Assembly (NCBI GenBank): GCA_002794735.1
Contig: NBAZ01000021.1
Span: 62,001-126,000 of the forward strand
Reading direction: 5' to 3'
Length of the DNA: 64,000 bases
DNA from: Pyrrhoderma lamaoense
Taxonomy: Eukaryota; Basidiomycota; Agaricomycetes; Hymenochaetales; Hymenochaetaceae
The translations under genes were made by a program, and so were the position numbers. The notes beneath the pieces are model-generated. The model was given only the letters and a program-made list of their open reading frames with translations. It searched no databases and was not told the origin of the DNA. Positions 39,053 through 50,966 of this stretch are shown here, in pieces (the stretch's first letter is position 1; each line of letters starts with the position of its first letter).

Positions 39053-41169
39053 TCAAAAAATAACCCCAATACGCCGAAGCTCCAAATGTATTTGTTGCTT
39101 TAGAATTGGTCCCCTCCCTCCTCCTTCACATGACTGAAGCGCTTGCTTCTCTCTCTTCATCTGAGTCAAAGACTTATCGCCTGGTGTTTTCTCGGCTGAG
39201 GAGCTATTCAAAGAAGCCTCTGCTGTAATTTCAGAAGAGGTATCAATTGAATGAGGTATAGGCAATGAGGTTGCCTGCCAGCCACTACGGAATGACGCGA
39301 GTCCTGCAACAAGGCCAAAGATAGCAACCCAGATCTACAAATCCAGCATACGTGTCAGTTACATTAAGTTCAGAGACTTTGAAGCAGGGGTAAATAGTTA
39401 AAAGGGGGAGGAGGGGGTCGTAAAAGTAACAAAGTCGAGAAATATGAAAAAGGAAACGATGGCAACAATACTTAGATGAAAACAAAAACGGTGTGGATGT
39501 GATCAGAAGGGGTAAGGGAAAGAACATGCTGGTACTTCCTTAAGTGAAGTCCAAATGTGACTTGGAAGATCCGAAAGGAAGCCAATGAGGGCGTGGTCTG
39601 TCCCATACAACGGGATTCTAAAGAGAGAAAAAATATCAAAAGACTCACATCATTCTCGAATAGTCCATTCTCTAGTGACCTATGGAATTGGAACAACTGA
39701 GTCAGTACCTAGAAATCTTTGAAAAAGATATCAGGGAAGAATATCAAGTCATTGGTATATAGGATAAGGTAATTCCCCGTTAACAGCTTCAGATTATTTA
39801 ATGAGACCAAACTTTGCACAGGTATGAGTAAATTCCCATATCTCTCGGTAAAAGTAATGCTTCTTTTACCGGAAAATATAATTATAAGATGATAGATTAT
39901 GTGGAAAGTAGCCCCCACAGGAGCAGGCAAAGTAGCGAACGAAGATGAACACCGCCTCGCTGAACTCGTTTCTGTCTCGGATCTCCATAACACAGTCTAT
40001 AGCTTGGAATAAGCCTTCCGAAAACATCAAGGATTAGGCTAGGGGGATGAGATGTATCAGGCATACACGCTGATTTCCGAGTATATTCCTCAAGCGTGCG
40101 TAGTTTCCCTGATAGTAACTCAACTAAGACACAGGGAGCTCGATTCAGGGGAGTTAAAGCGAACTAACGTCAAGATAAAGATGAAGGTCACGAGAATAGG
40201 GGGATGGGATTAGGGTATGCAGAAGAGAACCACTTACCAGTGTATGGATAGCGAGAGGTTTCCTAGATTTCCGACAAACTCATTCCAAAGAGCATCCCAC
40301 CTTTTCCCCAACTCAACTTTTTCCAGTTCAGCTTCCCCATCATTCTTTCCCTTCACCTTAGCAAGCGCTCTTTCGCGAAGTTTAAGTAGTCGAGCGTCTT
40401 CACGTAAATGAATAAATTGGAGAAGAACATAAACTGCCCACGCGCGAGTTGACCAAAGTGACAGTTTTGCTGTGTTCAATTTCACAGAGAGTTTCTTTGC
40501 GAATGGGATTGATAGAGACACTGACTCGGGTATAATTCCATTTGCCCGCAGGTAGTATAGGTGCTCTAGAGGATAGTAAAACAACATTGACCACCCTTGT
40601 ATCCTCTCAATCGTTAGAAGACTTCGAGTTGGAGGGGGAATGCGTTCAAGGGATGTCAACCATTGATATATAGGGAGCAATCCTTGGTGCGGTAGATAAG
40701 ATAGAGTATGAGCCATGATCAGCCATGTAGAAGTTTTTTATGGAGCATACCCCAGAACCTCCAAAGCATCCTTGAATCACTGATAATTCCATATAATTTT
40801 GCTAAAGAGGCTGATGCTGAACTTCCTGGGCTCCCCCTTCTATTAGCCTTGAATCGCAGTCTTGCACGAACCTCCAGGAGTGGTATAATGAGTTTCAGTG
40901 TATATTGAATAATCTATGCTTAGACATGTCAGAGAGCAGGCCAAAAAGTAAAAGAGTTCTCACTTACTGAGAAGAATTTACTAGGTTACCATAAGAGGTC
41001 AGATACTCAAGTATAATGTATGTATGCAAGAAGATACGCACTCAGAGCCATTCCATGTGCTTAGATAGCGAACAAGATGGTCGAGTTTTTCGGACGTTGG
41101 TGCTTTTGAAAATACTCCAAGGACAGCATCATTCAGCTGAGACACAGACAGCTTTTTTGATGGAGACAT
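39053..41169 (-). CDS. PEX11: peroxisome proliferation factor Pex11 (PEX11C-like)
   Basis: A peroxisomal membrane protein that elongates and divides peroxisomes. Seen: LDHLVRYLSTWNGSE, joined to QYTLKLIIPLLEVRARLRFK, ISDSRMLWRFWG, then GLLPIYQWLTSLER, IQGWSMLFYYPLEHLYYL and a C-terminal hydrophobic segment IWVAIFGLVAGLASFRSGW near the SLENGLFEND exon; hydrophilic tail. The order fits the Pex11C type. Start is placed at MSPSKKLSVSQL; an ATG 67 codons upstream (41370) is in frame but adds non-family sequence. The intron from 40237 down to 39680 is about 558 bases, much longer than the 45-90 typical here, and contains a 95-codon open stretch. Together with FOX2 this gives the window two peroxisome genes. 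Confidence 0.9.
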
Positions 41170-41476
41170 TCTGGAGTCAAAACAAACGATTTTGTCACTC
41201 TCAGTGACTCTGTCGCGACGGCGATTTTGCATGCGCCAAAGAGCAGCAATCATGTGAAATAAGGAGCTAACCGGCTTAATCTTATCATTGGATTTACGTA
41301 AAAATATTAAAAATAGTTTGATCAGCATCAAGCTCAAGCCACTAATGGATGTTAACAAAGTCAACTTCATGTATATTATTGCTCTTTTTCGTGTTAAAAA
41401 TGAGCAAACAAGGGGTTCAGGTCTCGTAATACTGCTATATAGTTTTTAGCTACCTGAACTAAACCAAGAGAGAGCT

Positions 41477-42479
41477 TCAACCAGTCCAAACGGGCTAAAT
41501 TTGAAGGTTAACATTGTGAGACAAACATTGTTGGTTGCGGCAGAAATGTTACGTATACTTACAGGACCTGGCTGGGTGTAGTTAGCTGGAATGGGGTAGT
41601 TGATGTTGATAAGGATACCGGGCTCCTATAATAAAGTATATTGAACATGATAGCATGATTTCCATTGCCAGATATTACTCACGTAGCCAGTGTATACACC
41701 TGGGATCTCAACCAAGGGACCGGGTGATCCATTTCCACCTCCGGTAACCTCTACTTGACCACAAGAGATATAGAACTGGGCACCTCCAAATGTCTGTGCC
41801 ACGTGTAGAGCAATAGCCTCCATACGAACGAGGTACCTAGAAGGTCACTTTTAGTAGACATCATGCAATTTTGAAGTAGGTGAGACTCACTGTCCAGAGG
41901 GAAGGGCACTTGGTAAAGTGAAGGTGACTCCAGGAAGACCTACATCGCAATCAGTACACAGTTTTTATCAGCTGTGGAATAGTATGATACAAACCTTCAG
42001 CTGGGAAAGTTATACTCTGGCCACCATTTGTCACTGCAGAAATTTCGTAGACTTTAAACCACACTTCTCCATCACCAGCCCACCCGTCGACACTGTCAGG
42101 AGCTTTCGCCATGTAGACGTTCACTACACCTGGGTGATAGATAGTACCATCGCTCATGATACCCATCTGAGATCCTGCTGCTACCTGAACTGTGGTGGCC
42201 GTGCCTGGCTCTTGTGAATCATAACAACGAAGATCAGGGGAGGTTACATCCGTCACTGGGGCTTGTGTTTCAAAGTTGTTCGTAAGGCGAACGTTTACCC
42301 ACTGTGGAGTGACATCTCCGTCGACAACGAGTGATGGGAAGGTATCTATATTATAGTTGCAAAAAGAGTCACAATCAGCCCAATCCAGGGTCGAATAGTA
42401 GAGATCCGTATATACAATGAGCAGAAACTTGGAATATATGCACTGCGAAAGCAAGTGCAAGGATCGCTAGGGACTTCAT
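41477..42479 (-). CDS. AA9 lytic polysaccharide monooxygenase, copy 1
   Basis: Secreted copper enzyme that oxidatively cuts cellulose or hemicellulose. Seen: signal peptide [20 protein letters not shown] followed directly by His, which becomes residue 1 of the mature protein and half of the copper His-brace (mature [11 protein letters not shown]). The second brace His is in [15 protein letters not shown]; the axial Tyr is in [14 protein letters not shown]. It ends [11 protein letters not shown]...QPGPPVWTG. About 230 residues, no CBM1. The intron starts one base after the His codon. Tandem with copy 2, same strand. A TATA box lies about 60 bases before the ATG. Confidence 0.95.
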
Positions 42480-42536
42480 TGTCGTATGAGGTCCGTATAG
42501 TCTAGCTCTGTTGCGCTGTTCAAACGATCCAAAGAT

Positions 42537-42546
42537 CCTTTTTATA
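42537..42546 (-). promoter_or_regulatory. TATA box of AA9 copy 1
   Basis: Minus-strand TATAAAAAGG about 58 bases upstream of the start codon. Confidence 0.6.
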
Positions 42547-43257
42547 CTCCAATGTTCTGTTTGTGTCACTCGGCATGACAAAAAATAACAGATACAAAAA
42601 ATAGACATGAAAAAAAAAAATCGCATGACAAATAAAATAGATACAAAATTAGCTCTGCTAAATATAGAATTAGACATAGTTCCGATAACATGCATTCGGT
42701 AATAATAGAGCTGCGCATTTTTGGAAAAGAAGACACTTCCGACTAGTCTGCGATGATTTAACGCGAGCATCAGGTACTCAGTAATTTCGTACGATAGACT
42801 GTGGCTTACAATTCATGTATAACACAGAGGTGATAATCACAGAGTTTGTAACACAAAAGGACTGCCGAAGCTAATCTGTATAAACTTCTCGGATCCATGG
42901 AAAATTATCGCAGGTGTTAACAAAACTTCCGTTAAAAAAGCGTCTGAGGCGATAAGGCTTCATAGGCACACGGATTTTTCGTGGGATTATAATTATAAGG
43001 CTCCAGCACTCAATACACATTCAAATTATTCAGGACGCTGACAAACCTCATAAGAATCAGAGCTCATTTTCAAATGAAAACATATCTCGGACTTATGCAA
43101 CTGTGGGGGCGGAAAAACGGCTTGGGCTTAGAAATGTGTACATGTACTTAAAGCACCCCCATGAGTGACCTTGCAAAAAAGTACTCCCATTACAAATAAA
43201 AACAAATAAAACAAGTAGATACGTGTCAAGTCGTTACATTCCGAAGTAGTGGCACCA
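42547..43257. other. spacer between the AA9 genes
   Basis: Upstream region of AA9 copy 1 and 3' side of copy 2. AT-rich, with an A10 run near 42609-42618. No gene seen. Confidence 0.5.
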
Positions 43258-44232
43258 TTATCCCGACCAGACAGCCTAGATAAAAATGCATAAGATAAAC
43301 GAGAAACGGGACCAGAGATTAATGTACTCACGGGTCCAGGTTGAGTGTAATTCGTTGGAATGGGGTAGTTGATATTAATAAGAATACCGGGTTCCTAAAG
43401 ACGAGTCATTCTAAACAAGTGGCCTTTTGAAAGTAAATATTTGAGCATACATATCCTGTATATACTCCAGGGATTGAGACGAGTGGCCCGGGGGTTCCAC
43501 TGCCGCCACCTGTAACCTCAATTTGACCACAAGAAATGTAGAACTGAGCTCCACCGAAGGTACTAGCTGCATGCACTGCTATATTTTCCATTCGAACAAG
43601 ATATCTAGAGGATGATCAGTATTTAGAGCTAGATATCTATGCATCTCTATACTTACTGTCCAGAGGGTAGCGCTTTCGGAATAGTGAATGTAACTCCAGG
43701 GAGATCTATAAAACCAAAACGTAAGCCATGGTACGCAACTCTCCCGTAAAGGTAGTGCACTAACTCTCTGCTGGGAAAGTGATACTTTTACCACCATCTG
43801 TGACTGCAGGGATTTCATATACTTTGAACCAGACAGCGCCATCACCAGCCCAGTTATCAACACTATCTGGAGCCTTTGCCATATATACGTTTACTACACT
43901 AGGATGATACATAGTTCCGTCACTCATGATACCAAGCTGGGATCCAGCAGCAACAGAGATAGTCTCAGCAGTCCCAGGTTCCTCAGAATCATAGCAGCGC
44001 AGATCCATGCTGGTGACATCCGTAACGGGAGACTGAGAGTAGTGATTGTTCGTCATCCGAACATTTGTCCAAGCCGGTGTCGTGACCCCATTCACAACAA
44101 GTGAGGGGAATGTATCTATAGTAGATATCAGTATTAAAAGAGCAGTGACAGTATTAGTTGAGACAAACAGTGAGCAACTGCATATGAAACGGATGCAGCT
44201 AGAACTATGAGAGAACGAGCAAAGGCCTTCAT
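43258..44232 (-). CDS. AA9 lytic polysaccharide monooxygenase, copy 2
   Basis: Paralogue of the AA9 gene about 0.8 kb downstream, with the same exon plan. Seen: signal peptide [20 protein letters not shown], then His1 with an intron one base after its codon; mature start [11 protein letters not shown]; second brace His in [15 protein letters not shown]; axial Tyr in [15 protein letters not shown]; end QPGPAVWSG. The two proteins are clearly similar throughout, differing mainly in the loop after the N-terminus ([15 protein letters not shown] here). No CBM1. No frame break. Divergent from the acyltransferase gene across about 760 bases. A TATA box lies 46 bases upstream of the ATG. Confidence 0.95.
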
Positions 44233-44277
44233 TGTGATTCAAGCGTTGAACGATAATGAAAGAAATTGATTTGAAGA

Positions 44278-44285
44278 CTTTATAG
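44278..44285 (-). promoter_or_regulatory. TATA box of AA9 copy 2
   Basis: Minus-strand CTATAAAG about 46 bases upstream of the start codon. Confidence 0.6.
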
Positions 44286-44992
44286 TCAAAAAATATCCAT
44301 AAGTCTATTTCTTAATTATCGAATTGGCAAGGCCGAGAATCTATCGAATATTTAGAACTAGAGGCATTTTACGATGTGCATCATCCGAAGTGTGAGCGAC
44401 ATTCATTCGAGAAATTTAGAGTATGAACCTCGAAAAGAATCAACTCCAAAGCTAGTGTTCATAGATAGTTTTTTTCTGTAAAAGGCAAACTTGAGACTTA
44501 GAAGTCTAGATAATCATGGTCATAGCAGTGTGGCCTGGAAAGACATGATAAATAAACATTCAGACTAATAATAATTAAATAAAATCAACAGGAAGCAAGC
44601 GAAGTCCATATAATCACGGATAAACACTGATCCGAGAGGGCGCGACTTCGGACAGGTGAGAAACTCTACTCTGAGATCTTTGAAATACTTAGCGGCCGCA
44701 ACACTTTCGCCGTTGGCGCTCTTTTTCCACGAGTTAATCGTGTAATCATGAAGTCCATAGAAGTCAATCATGAATAGCGACAGGACTTTGGGTATACCCA
44801 TTACCATCGAACACAGCTTAGAGTTCACCTTACGACATGCGACGAACCTGGATTCGAAACCGTATCGGACTCCAGTAGCCGAGACTTATAACAATCATCT
44901 ACCAGATATTTCGGTGCTAATAGATGCATTGGACTTGGACTTCGAGCACAACCTCCCCATAGATGCACTTTGTACGTGACACAGTCGAACCT
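44286..44992. other. spacer between AA9 copy 2 and the acyltransferase
   Basis: Divergent promoter region. Two overlapping open stretches exist, 69 codons on + at 44770-44979 and 87 codons on - at 44565-44828, with no family features; at most one could be real and I do not support either. Confidence 0.4.
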
Positions 44993-46900
44993 ATGGCTAG
45001 TTACTGGAAGCAAACGCAAACTCAAACTGGTGATAGCGTCTTCCGACGACCCCTCGGGAATACCGAGCTCAAATTTTACTGGGATACCGTCTTCAATGGT
45101 GTTGCTATTTCAATACAACACATCGAACTTGAACCAGAAGCAACATATGCAAAAGATTTATTTTCGAAGGAAAATATAGAAAAATCATGGATTCGAATGA
45201 AGCAGCGGTTTCCTTTACTCGGTGCATCTGTGGAAGAGCTCCCTGACTCGGATGCCGTCGAGTTCGTCGTGCATGAACGTTCTTTGATGCTTATTCGCCC
45301 GGAAGAGGTCAAATACGTTACATTTACTAATTCACAGGATGCTAAACAACTTCTTGATCACCTGCTGAATGATACTCCCACCTTAAGTAATGAGCTTCTT
45401 GCCCAAGTATGGGTAGGCCCGCAGCTAGATGCTCAAAACCGGCATCATATCTTTATACCAGTAGCTCATCACATCATCGATGGAACTGGTAACTCTACCC
45501 TGACAAAAGAGTTCTGCCAAGAAATATCTTTACTCTCTACTGAAGAGCGAGTCAACGGAATTCCACTATCCGAAAGACTGTGTGCTCTCCTTCCACTTGA
45601 GGCTCTAAATGCAAACACTGGGTTTAGCATCGCTCGTCAAAGATGGCGTTCCGCGATTGCTAAAGTCATATATAACATCAAAATGGCAAGACTGAAGGTG
45701 ATCACACAATTGAGGATGCTTCCTAGTATATGAGACTGACAACCAGGTCATAGGGAGGTCATACTCTGCCGCTTTCCTCGGAGCCAGACCCTCTGAGGCC
45801 TGTACACTCGAGGACACATATAATCACACTCCCTACATCGGTTTCTCAACAGATTCTCAAATCTTGTAGATCATTAGGGATAACATTTGGAAATGCTCTT
45901 CCAGTGCTCAGTCAACTTGCACATACCCGTATGCTCCATAAATGTCGAAATAATATATCCCCCACACTACCTCATATCAGTGATGAGGAGTGGGAGCATC
46001 GAAGTGTAGAACCAATGATCTTTGCAGGTCCTTTAAATCTCCGACCCTATCTGAATCGCTCATGGTTCGAGAATGGTGGTTTTGGTGATATTTGCGTTGC
46101 CATCAGTTTTTTCTTCTTCAAGCTTCCTTCTATGCCGTCACCTAAGCAGGAACTAATTACTCCAGACACTGGTCACCGACAGACGTTAGCAGAATGGTTT
46201 TCTGGACCCCGAGACCAAATGCCTACATAGCAGATATTGAAGATGTTGGTGATATGGAACTTCTAAACATGGAAGAGGGCCATCGTATTCCTCTTTTTCG
46301 TCGTTACTCAGTCTAGAGCGCTTTCTCCTTCGTGCTCTAATGATACGTGCTCAGAGCAAACAGTTACTCCAGCACCCACTCTTACACGAATTGCACGCTG
46401 CACGTATGCCAAATTATATCCAGTATGCACGTCAGATAGGCCTTGCATGGCGAGCAAAACAGACTGGGTCATCCCTAAACCAGTCTGAATTCGCGAATGT
46501 ACCAAAAGGAAGAAATTTTGTCGCTTCTAACGGGGGATCTAGTCTGGGAAATGTAATAACTATTATTTCTACCTTAATGTGCAGTAGCGTTCTAACTGTC
46601 ACGCCTTTTTTATAGAGAGATGCAATACTTCCATATGAATATCCTATACAAACTACTTCAGGATCAAATCCAGCGAGACTCCCTGTCCGTCTTCGCATAA
46701 CTGACTATATCATTCATCTACGATGCCGCCCATCGGAATTATATCTCGGCGCACTCACTATGCGTGGACAATTACAGTTCTTCTCCTACTCCGATACAAA
46801 CACGTACGATCCTCTCATTGTTGAGGGATGGATGGAAGAAGTGTGCAATGCGGCAATTCATTATCTTGGAGAGAGTAGTACTACAAAAGCTAGATTATGA
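44993..46900 (+). CDS. HHxxxD acyltransferase (condensation-domain-like)
   Basis: Predicted CoA-dependent acyltransferase; substrate unknown. Seen: start MASYWKQTQTQTG then VFRRPLGNTELKFYWDTVFN, typical of a large basidiomycete family; VAHHIIDGTGN supplies the catalytic His in the HHxxxD motif, about 170 residues in. An intron (GTGATC...GGTCATAG) joins RLK to GGHTLPLS. Then ITFGNALPVLSQLAHTRMLH, SVEPMIFAGPLNLRPYLN and the C-terminal half, whose last exon ends GESSTTKARL. Two one-base losses break the frame, in CCCC at 46207-46210 and TTTTT at 46294-46298; adding one base to each gives continuous protein of about 550-580 residues. Such genes occur in acetylation of fungal metabolites, but no biosynthetic cluster is visible here. 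Confidence 0.8.
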
Positions 46901-47113
46901 AGATTGTCCGTACGAATATGTGTACATTTACTTGTATGATGCTTGTTACTATAAGTGTATCGTCCAATGTATCGTCTTTATAATATGATTATCAAAAAAA
47001 TATAGAAGAAAGTGAATGAATGATATAGTTTTCTACATGTTTTGGACACAAACACTTGTACCCAGAGAAAGAAATTATCCGGAACTTTGAAAACGGATAA
47101 AAGGAGACCATAG

Positions 47114-47728
47114 TTATCTCGGCGCCGCCTCATCGAAGAGTGTTGCAGAAGAGGCTACACTTGCCGCTGATACCTGACGCCTAATTTCACCATCAGTTGG
47201 TAAGGTATTGCTAACAGGGGGGTTAGTCAATGAGTTGGATTGTGTTGTAGAAAATTTGTGCCACGGTCTTCGTCCAGACTGGATAGAAGCAGAGAGTGAT
47301 TCATTAGGTTTCAAAGGCGTAGTATCGATACCAGGCGTAGCACACACGGAGCTGATATCATGTGCATGTAAATCATGCTTAGATCAGAAGTTGAATATAC
47401 GACAAAGACACTTACATGAAGTCCAATGTGGAATTGTCGACAATGGATTGGGCATCTGAATAGCGTTTCGTTGTATTCGACTTATACTGCACAGTAAATT
47501 CATTGCATACCCCATCATTTTGGAATGAGCTGAGGTGCTCTTCGTTGGTACTAGATCCGATATGATAAAAGGTGTGATATGTGATGATTGATTCCTCCAT
47601 GTTGATCTAACCTGTGTGAAACCATCGATTCTACGTCGTCTTCGGGGCTCTGGAAAGGATTCGTCTGATCTGGAGAGTTCACGATGAGTAAGGAGGGTGG
47701 AACGGTTCTGTTGACGATGACGATGCAT
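47114..47728 (-). CDS. hypothetical Ser/Thr-rich protein
   Basis: Not recognised. Starting at MHRHRQQNRST, exons give an Arg-rich segment (EPRRRRRIDGFTQ), a middle segment (TVQYKSNTTKRYSDAQSIVD) and, after an intron with donor GTAAGTG and acceptor ATATCAG, a Ser/Thr/Pro-rich tail ending TLFDEAAPR. The middle junction is not secure because the acceptor GATCTAG does not give one clean frame. Immediately upstream on the same strand lies the decayed receptor-like copy, so this could instead be the cytoplasmic tail of that gene. Against this, it shows no similarity to the tail of the 19-kb copy. Confidence 0.4.
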
Positions 47729-47899
47729 CCTAGCTGGAGTGAGCTGAGACAATCTGTAGGGTATTATCATTCGTATGAAGGTGGTTCATCATTCGACGAT
47801 AAGTATGCAGTCGACGTAACCTCTTCATTAAGCCTATGAGAATTACATGAAAGAAGCTCTAGAGGCAGCCTACGATCCTTTCCGTAGCGGCGACACAAG

Positions 47900-48630
47900 A
47901 AAAAGATGGATAGACAGACCACATTATCCCAGTGATCGTACCAACTGCTGCCCCTACCTAAGCACCAACCCTGATTTTAAGTCATTGCTGCACACTGTGA
48001 AGCGTCGTTGCAGCAATTATAGCTGTAGTTAAGGTGGAATACAGTTATCTATGCTTCGAAGGCTTGAGGGCTGAGTACACTGTCGATTAATTCAATTCAG
48101 TCCACCTCGAGAGATAAGTCTAGTATACGTACTCTAGTTGTAGAATTCCCCAGTAGATCTACCATCAGAGCCTGGCCCAGAAGTAACCTTCTGTATCTCA
48201 ATAGTATAGGTATTCGATGTTAGGTTATTAAACAATGGCACAGTTTTCATTTGCTGACCATTCGCAATCGGGACTCGAAATTTAGCGTAGTTGTATATTC
48301 GATAGGCATGCTATCTGCATCGAACATGTCACATTGAGTACAGCGAATGTGAAGCTAGGACGTGTAATCATATGTATTTGTTCCTACATCAAAGCTTGAG
48401 TAACTCGTAGCATTAACTAAAGGACTGAGTATTATTCACCATCAAACTGTAGCATGGCTGTAGCTTCAGGTAAGAACGTAAATGACATCATCTGGATCTC
48501 CCTGCGATACATCTTCTATATACCAGCTATTGTCGGACAATGGTGGAGTATATAACACTACTATTCCCATCGTATATGTAATAACTGGGACTTCAACAAC
48601 GCTTGAATATCAGTAAGAAGTAAATAAATG
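47900..48630 (-). pseudogene. decayed copy of the receptor-like gene
   Basis: Reading the minus strand, this matches the 18.8-19.6 kb gene base for base over long stretches: the end of the signal peptide (CCCAGTTATTACATAT), the ectodomain (LSDN.W..EDVS.GDP), the AATACTCAGTCCTTTAG block, SYSSFDVGT, the intron donor region GTACGTATACTAGAC, the stalk and the start of the transmembrane helix. Unlike the other copy it has many substitutions plus indels, several stops and little open frame. Similarity fades past the membrane segment near 47900, although DEPPSYE just beyond may be a remnant of a tail. Confidence 0.8.
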
Positions 48631-49231
48631 TCTGTCGCCCGTGTCTTTCAATGAAGGTGGGGGCAGAATAAAGTATCCATCAAGTTAAGAGTCCATAGAA
48701 AATCATACTAAGATATGAAAAGCAGAGACTTTCGAGATCATTTATATCGTGAATGAGCTTGAGGCAGTAAGTGTCTGATGCACAAACGATTGAGAAGCAA
48801 AATGCCCCTTGAGACAACTAGAAGGGAAAAAAGGAGAGAGTAATCAGTACAACATCAGGAGTTGCCCTTGTAATTGCTCTTGTATTGGAAGCAATCGAGA
48901 CGTCTGACATAGGTCCCTATAGTTACAGTATAATTGACGCCCAAGTATCAATTTAATTTAGAAAATCGTCTCATTCAAATCACCATCAGATCGTATGTCT
49001 TGATTGAGAGAATTTCAGTCGTTATTTACAGTACTATCAGGCAGATTTTTAGGGCGAATCAGATACAGTTCTCCGTGGCCAGTAGTCTGGTTTTATGTTG
49101 ATATTAGGAAGCTAAACTGTAGACAACTAGCAACTATTCAACACTGCATGTAGTAATTACCTGTTCTAGTTTGTAGGAGCGATCTGTTGATAAATACAAG
49201 AGCATGATATGGCTCGACAGGAATAATGACG
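48631..49231. other. spacer between the pseudogene and IDP1
   Basis: Upstream flank of the receptor pseudogene and 3' region of IDP1. No gene seen. Confidence 0.5.
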
Positions 49232-50966
49232 TTATAGATGGCCACTGAGCTTCTCCTGAAGCTTTTTCTATAGAAAATAGATGTACATGAGTTCAACATA
49301 TGAAAACAAGACAGAAAGAGACATACGTTAACGGTATCCATATAAACGTCTGTTACGACCCAGTGTTCGCGCTTCATTCCCTTTCCGTGGATTGCAAGAG
49401 CAAGATCCTTGGTCATTATATTATCTTTGTCGATGACTTCGACACACGCTTCCTCAAGACTACGGCAGAATACGGCCAGAGGTTCGTTCTTATCCAGCTT
49501 GGCACGGTGAATCAACCCACGAGTCCATGCGAAGATAGACGCAACAGGATTTGTGGATGTTTCATTACCCTTTTGGTGCTCACGGAAGTGGCGGGTGACG
49601 GTACCATGTGCAGCTTCTGCTTCGATAGTTTGACCATCGGGAGTGACCAGTTCACTCGTCATCATGCCAAGACTACCGAATCCCTGGGCAAGAATATCAG
49701 ACTGAACGTCTCCATCATAGTTTTTACAAGCCCAAACAAATCCACCAGATGATTTGATAGCTTGGGCGACCATATCATCAATAAGGCGATGTTCGTAGTA
49801 GATGGAAGCCGCCTCGAATTGTGATTTATATTGTCTAGTTAGTGATTTCAGATGTTAGTCTTATCATGCATGTTCCATGACTTACGAGTCATAAAGCTCT
49901 TGGAAAATATCCTTAAAGCGACCATCATACTTCTTAAGGATAGTGTTTTTAGTCGAGAGGAACTAAGTGAAGGAGGACGTTGAGTGAGAGATTGGTAGAT
50001 GCTACACTAAACACGAACCAAAGGCATCTTCTTCTGGAGGGCCATTTTGAAAGATGAATGAGCAAAACCGGTGATTGACTAGAGTACATGCTTTGCATCA
50101 GTTCCGGGGTTTTCTCATGCATGATGTGATGAAATCACCTCATCGGTATTGTACATACTCAAGGCGACACCAGGTCCCTTGAAGTCATACACATCCATCA
50201 CCGTTTGTTCTCCACCATCTTTCGGTGTATAAACAAGTTGTAATTTACCAGCGCCCGGTGCCACAAAGTCCGTACTTCTGTACTGATCTCCAAAGGCATG
50301 GCGGCCAATGACTATTGGTTTCGTCCATCCAGGAACAGGTTTTGGTATTTTGGATAGTACGATAGGCTCTCGGAACACTGTTCCGCCCAAGATATTACGG
50401 ATGGTACCGTTTGGAGAACGCCACATTTGCTTCAAATTGAATTCTAATTGGATTAGCAAATACTTTCAGTAAAAATGTAGCATTAGTACCTTTGACACGA
50501 GCTTCATCAGGAGTGATTGTTGCACATTTGATTCCAACATTGTATTTTTTGATTGCTTCAGCTGAATCAATAGTGACTTGATCGTTTGTCTTTAGGGGGT
50601 ATGATTAGTTGTTATAAATACGAAATTAGGACTTCAAGTAGTTACCGCATCACGATTTTCTATTCCAAGGTCGTAATATTTTATGTCAAGTTGAAGATAA
50701 GGCAAAATCAGCTGTTTAAGTATTAATTAGGGCGCGTCAACAACAACATATAATCCACTCACTTCCTCTCTGATTTTTTTCCAGATAATTCTTGTCATCT
50801 CGTCTCCATCAAGTTCAACAACCGGGTTCTTAACAACAATCTTGCTTCTAGCTGCAGTTGCCAAGAGTCGCGATGAAGCTCCTCTAAACGCAACATTTTT
50901 TACCGTTCGGGACAGTGGGCTGGCAGTGTAGTGCCCGGGCAGCGAAAGACGGGTGATTAAGGTCAT
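49232..50966 (-). CDS. IDP1: NADP-dependent isocitrate dehydrogenase, mitochondrial
   Basis: Oxidatively decarboxylates isocitrate to 2-oxoglutarate, making NADPH. Seen: a basic Ser/Arg-rich N-terminus ([13 protein letters not shown]...[10 protein letters not shown]) typical of a mitochondrial presequence; [49 protein letters not shown] (substrate Ser/Asn); [37 protein letters not shown] (metal Asp) and [17 protein letters not shown] (NADP). It ends after a last intron as [11 protein letters not shown]. Length about 450 residues, usual for the family. The open frame to 49138 past the last donor is intron read-through. A TATAAAG box on the minus strand lies about 100 bases upstream (51063-51071). 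No frame breaks found. Confidence 0.95.

Noticed and set aside
40700..40790. Apparent frameshift in PEX11 between WRFWG and LLPIYQW
   Set aside because: A normal GTATGC...ACCAAG intron of about 84 bases joins them cleanly, so no error is needed.
44565..44979. Two overlapping opposed open frames before the acyltransferase
   Set aside because: Neither has a recognisable motif, conserved splice signals or a supporting neighbour arrangement.
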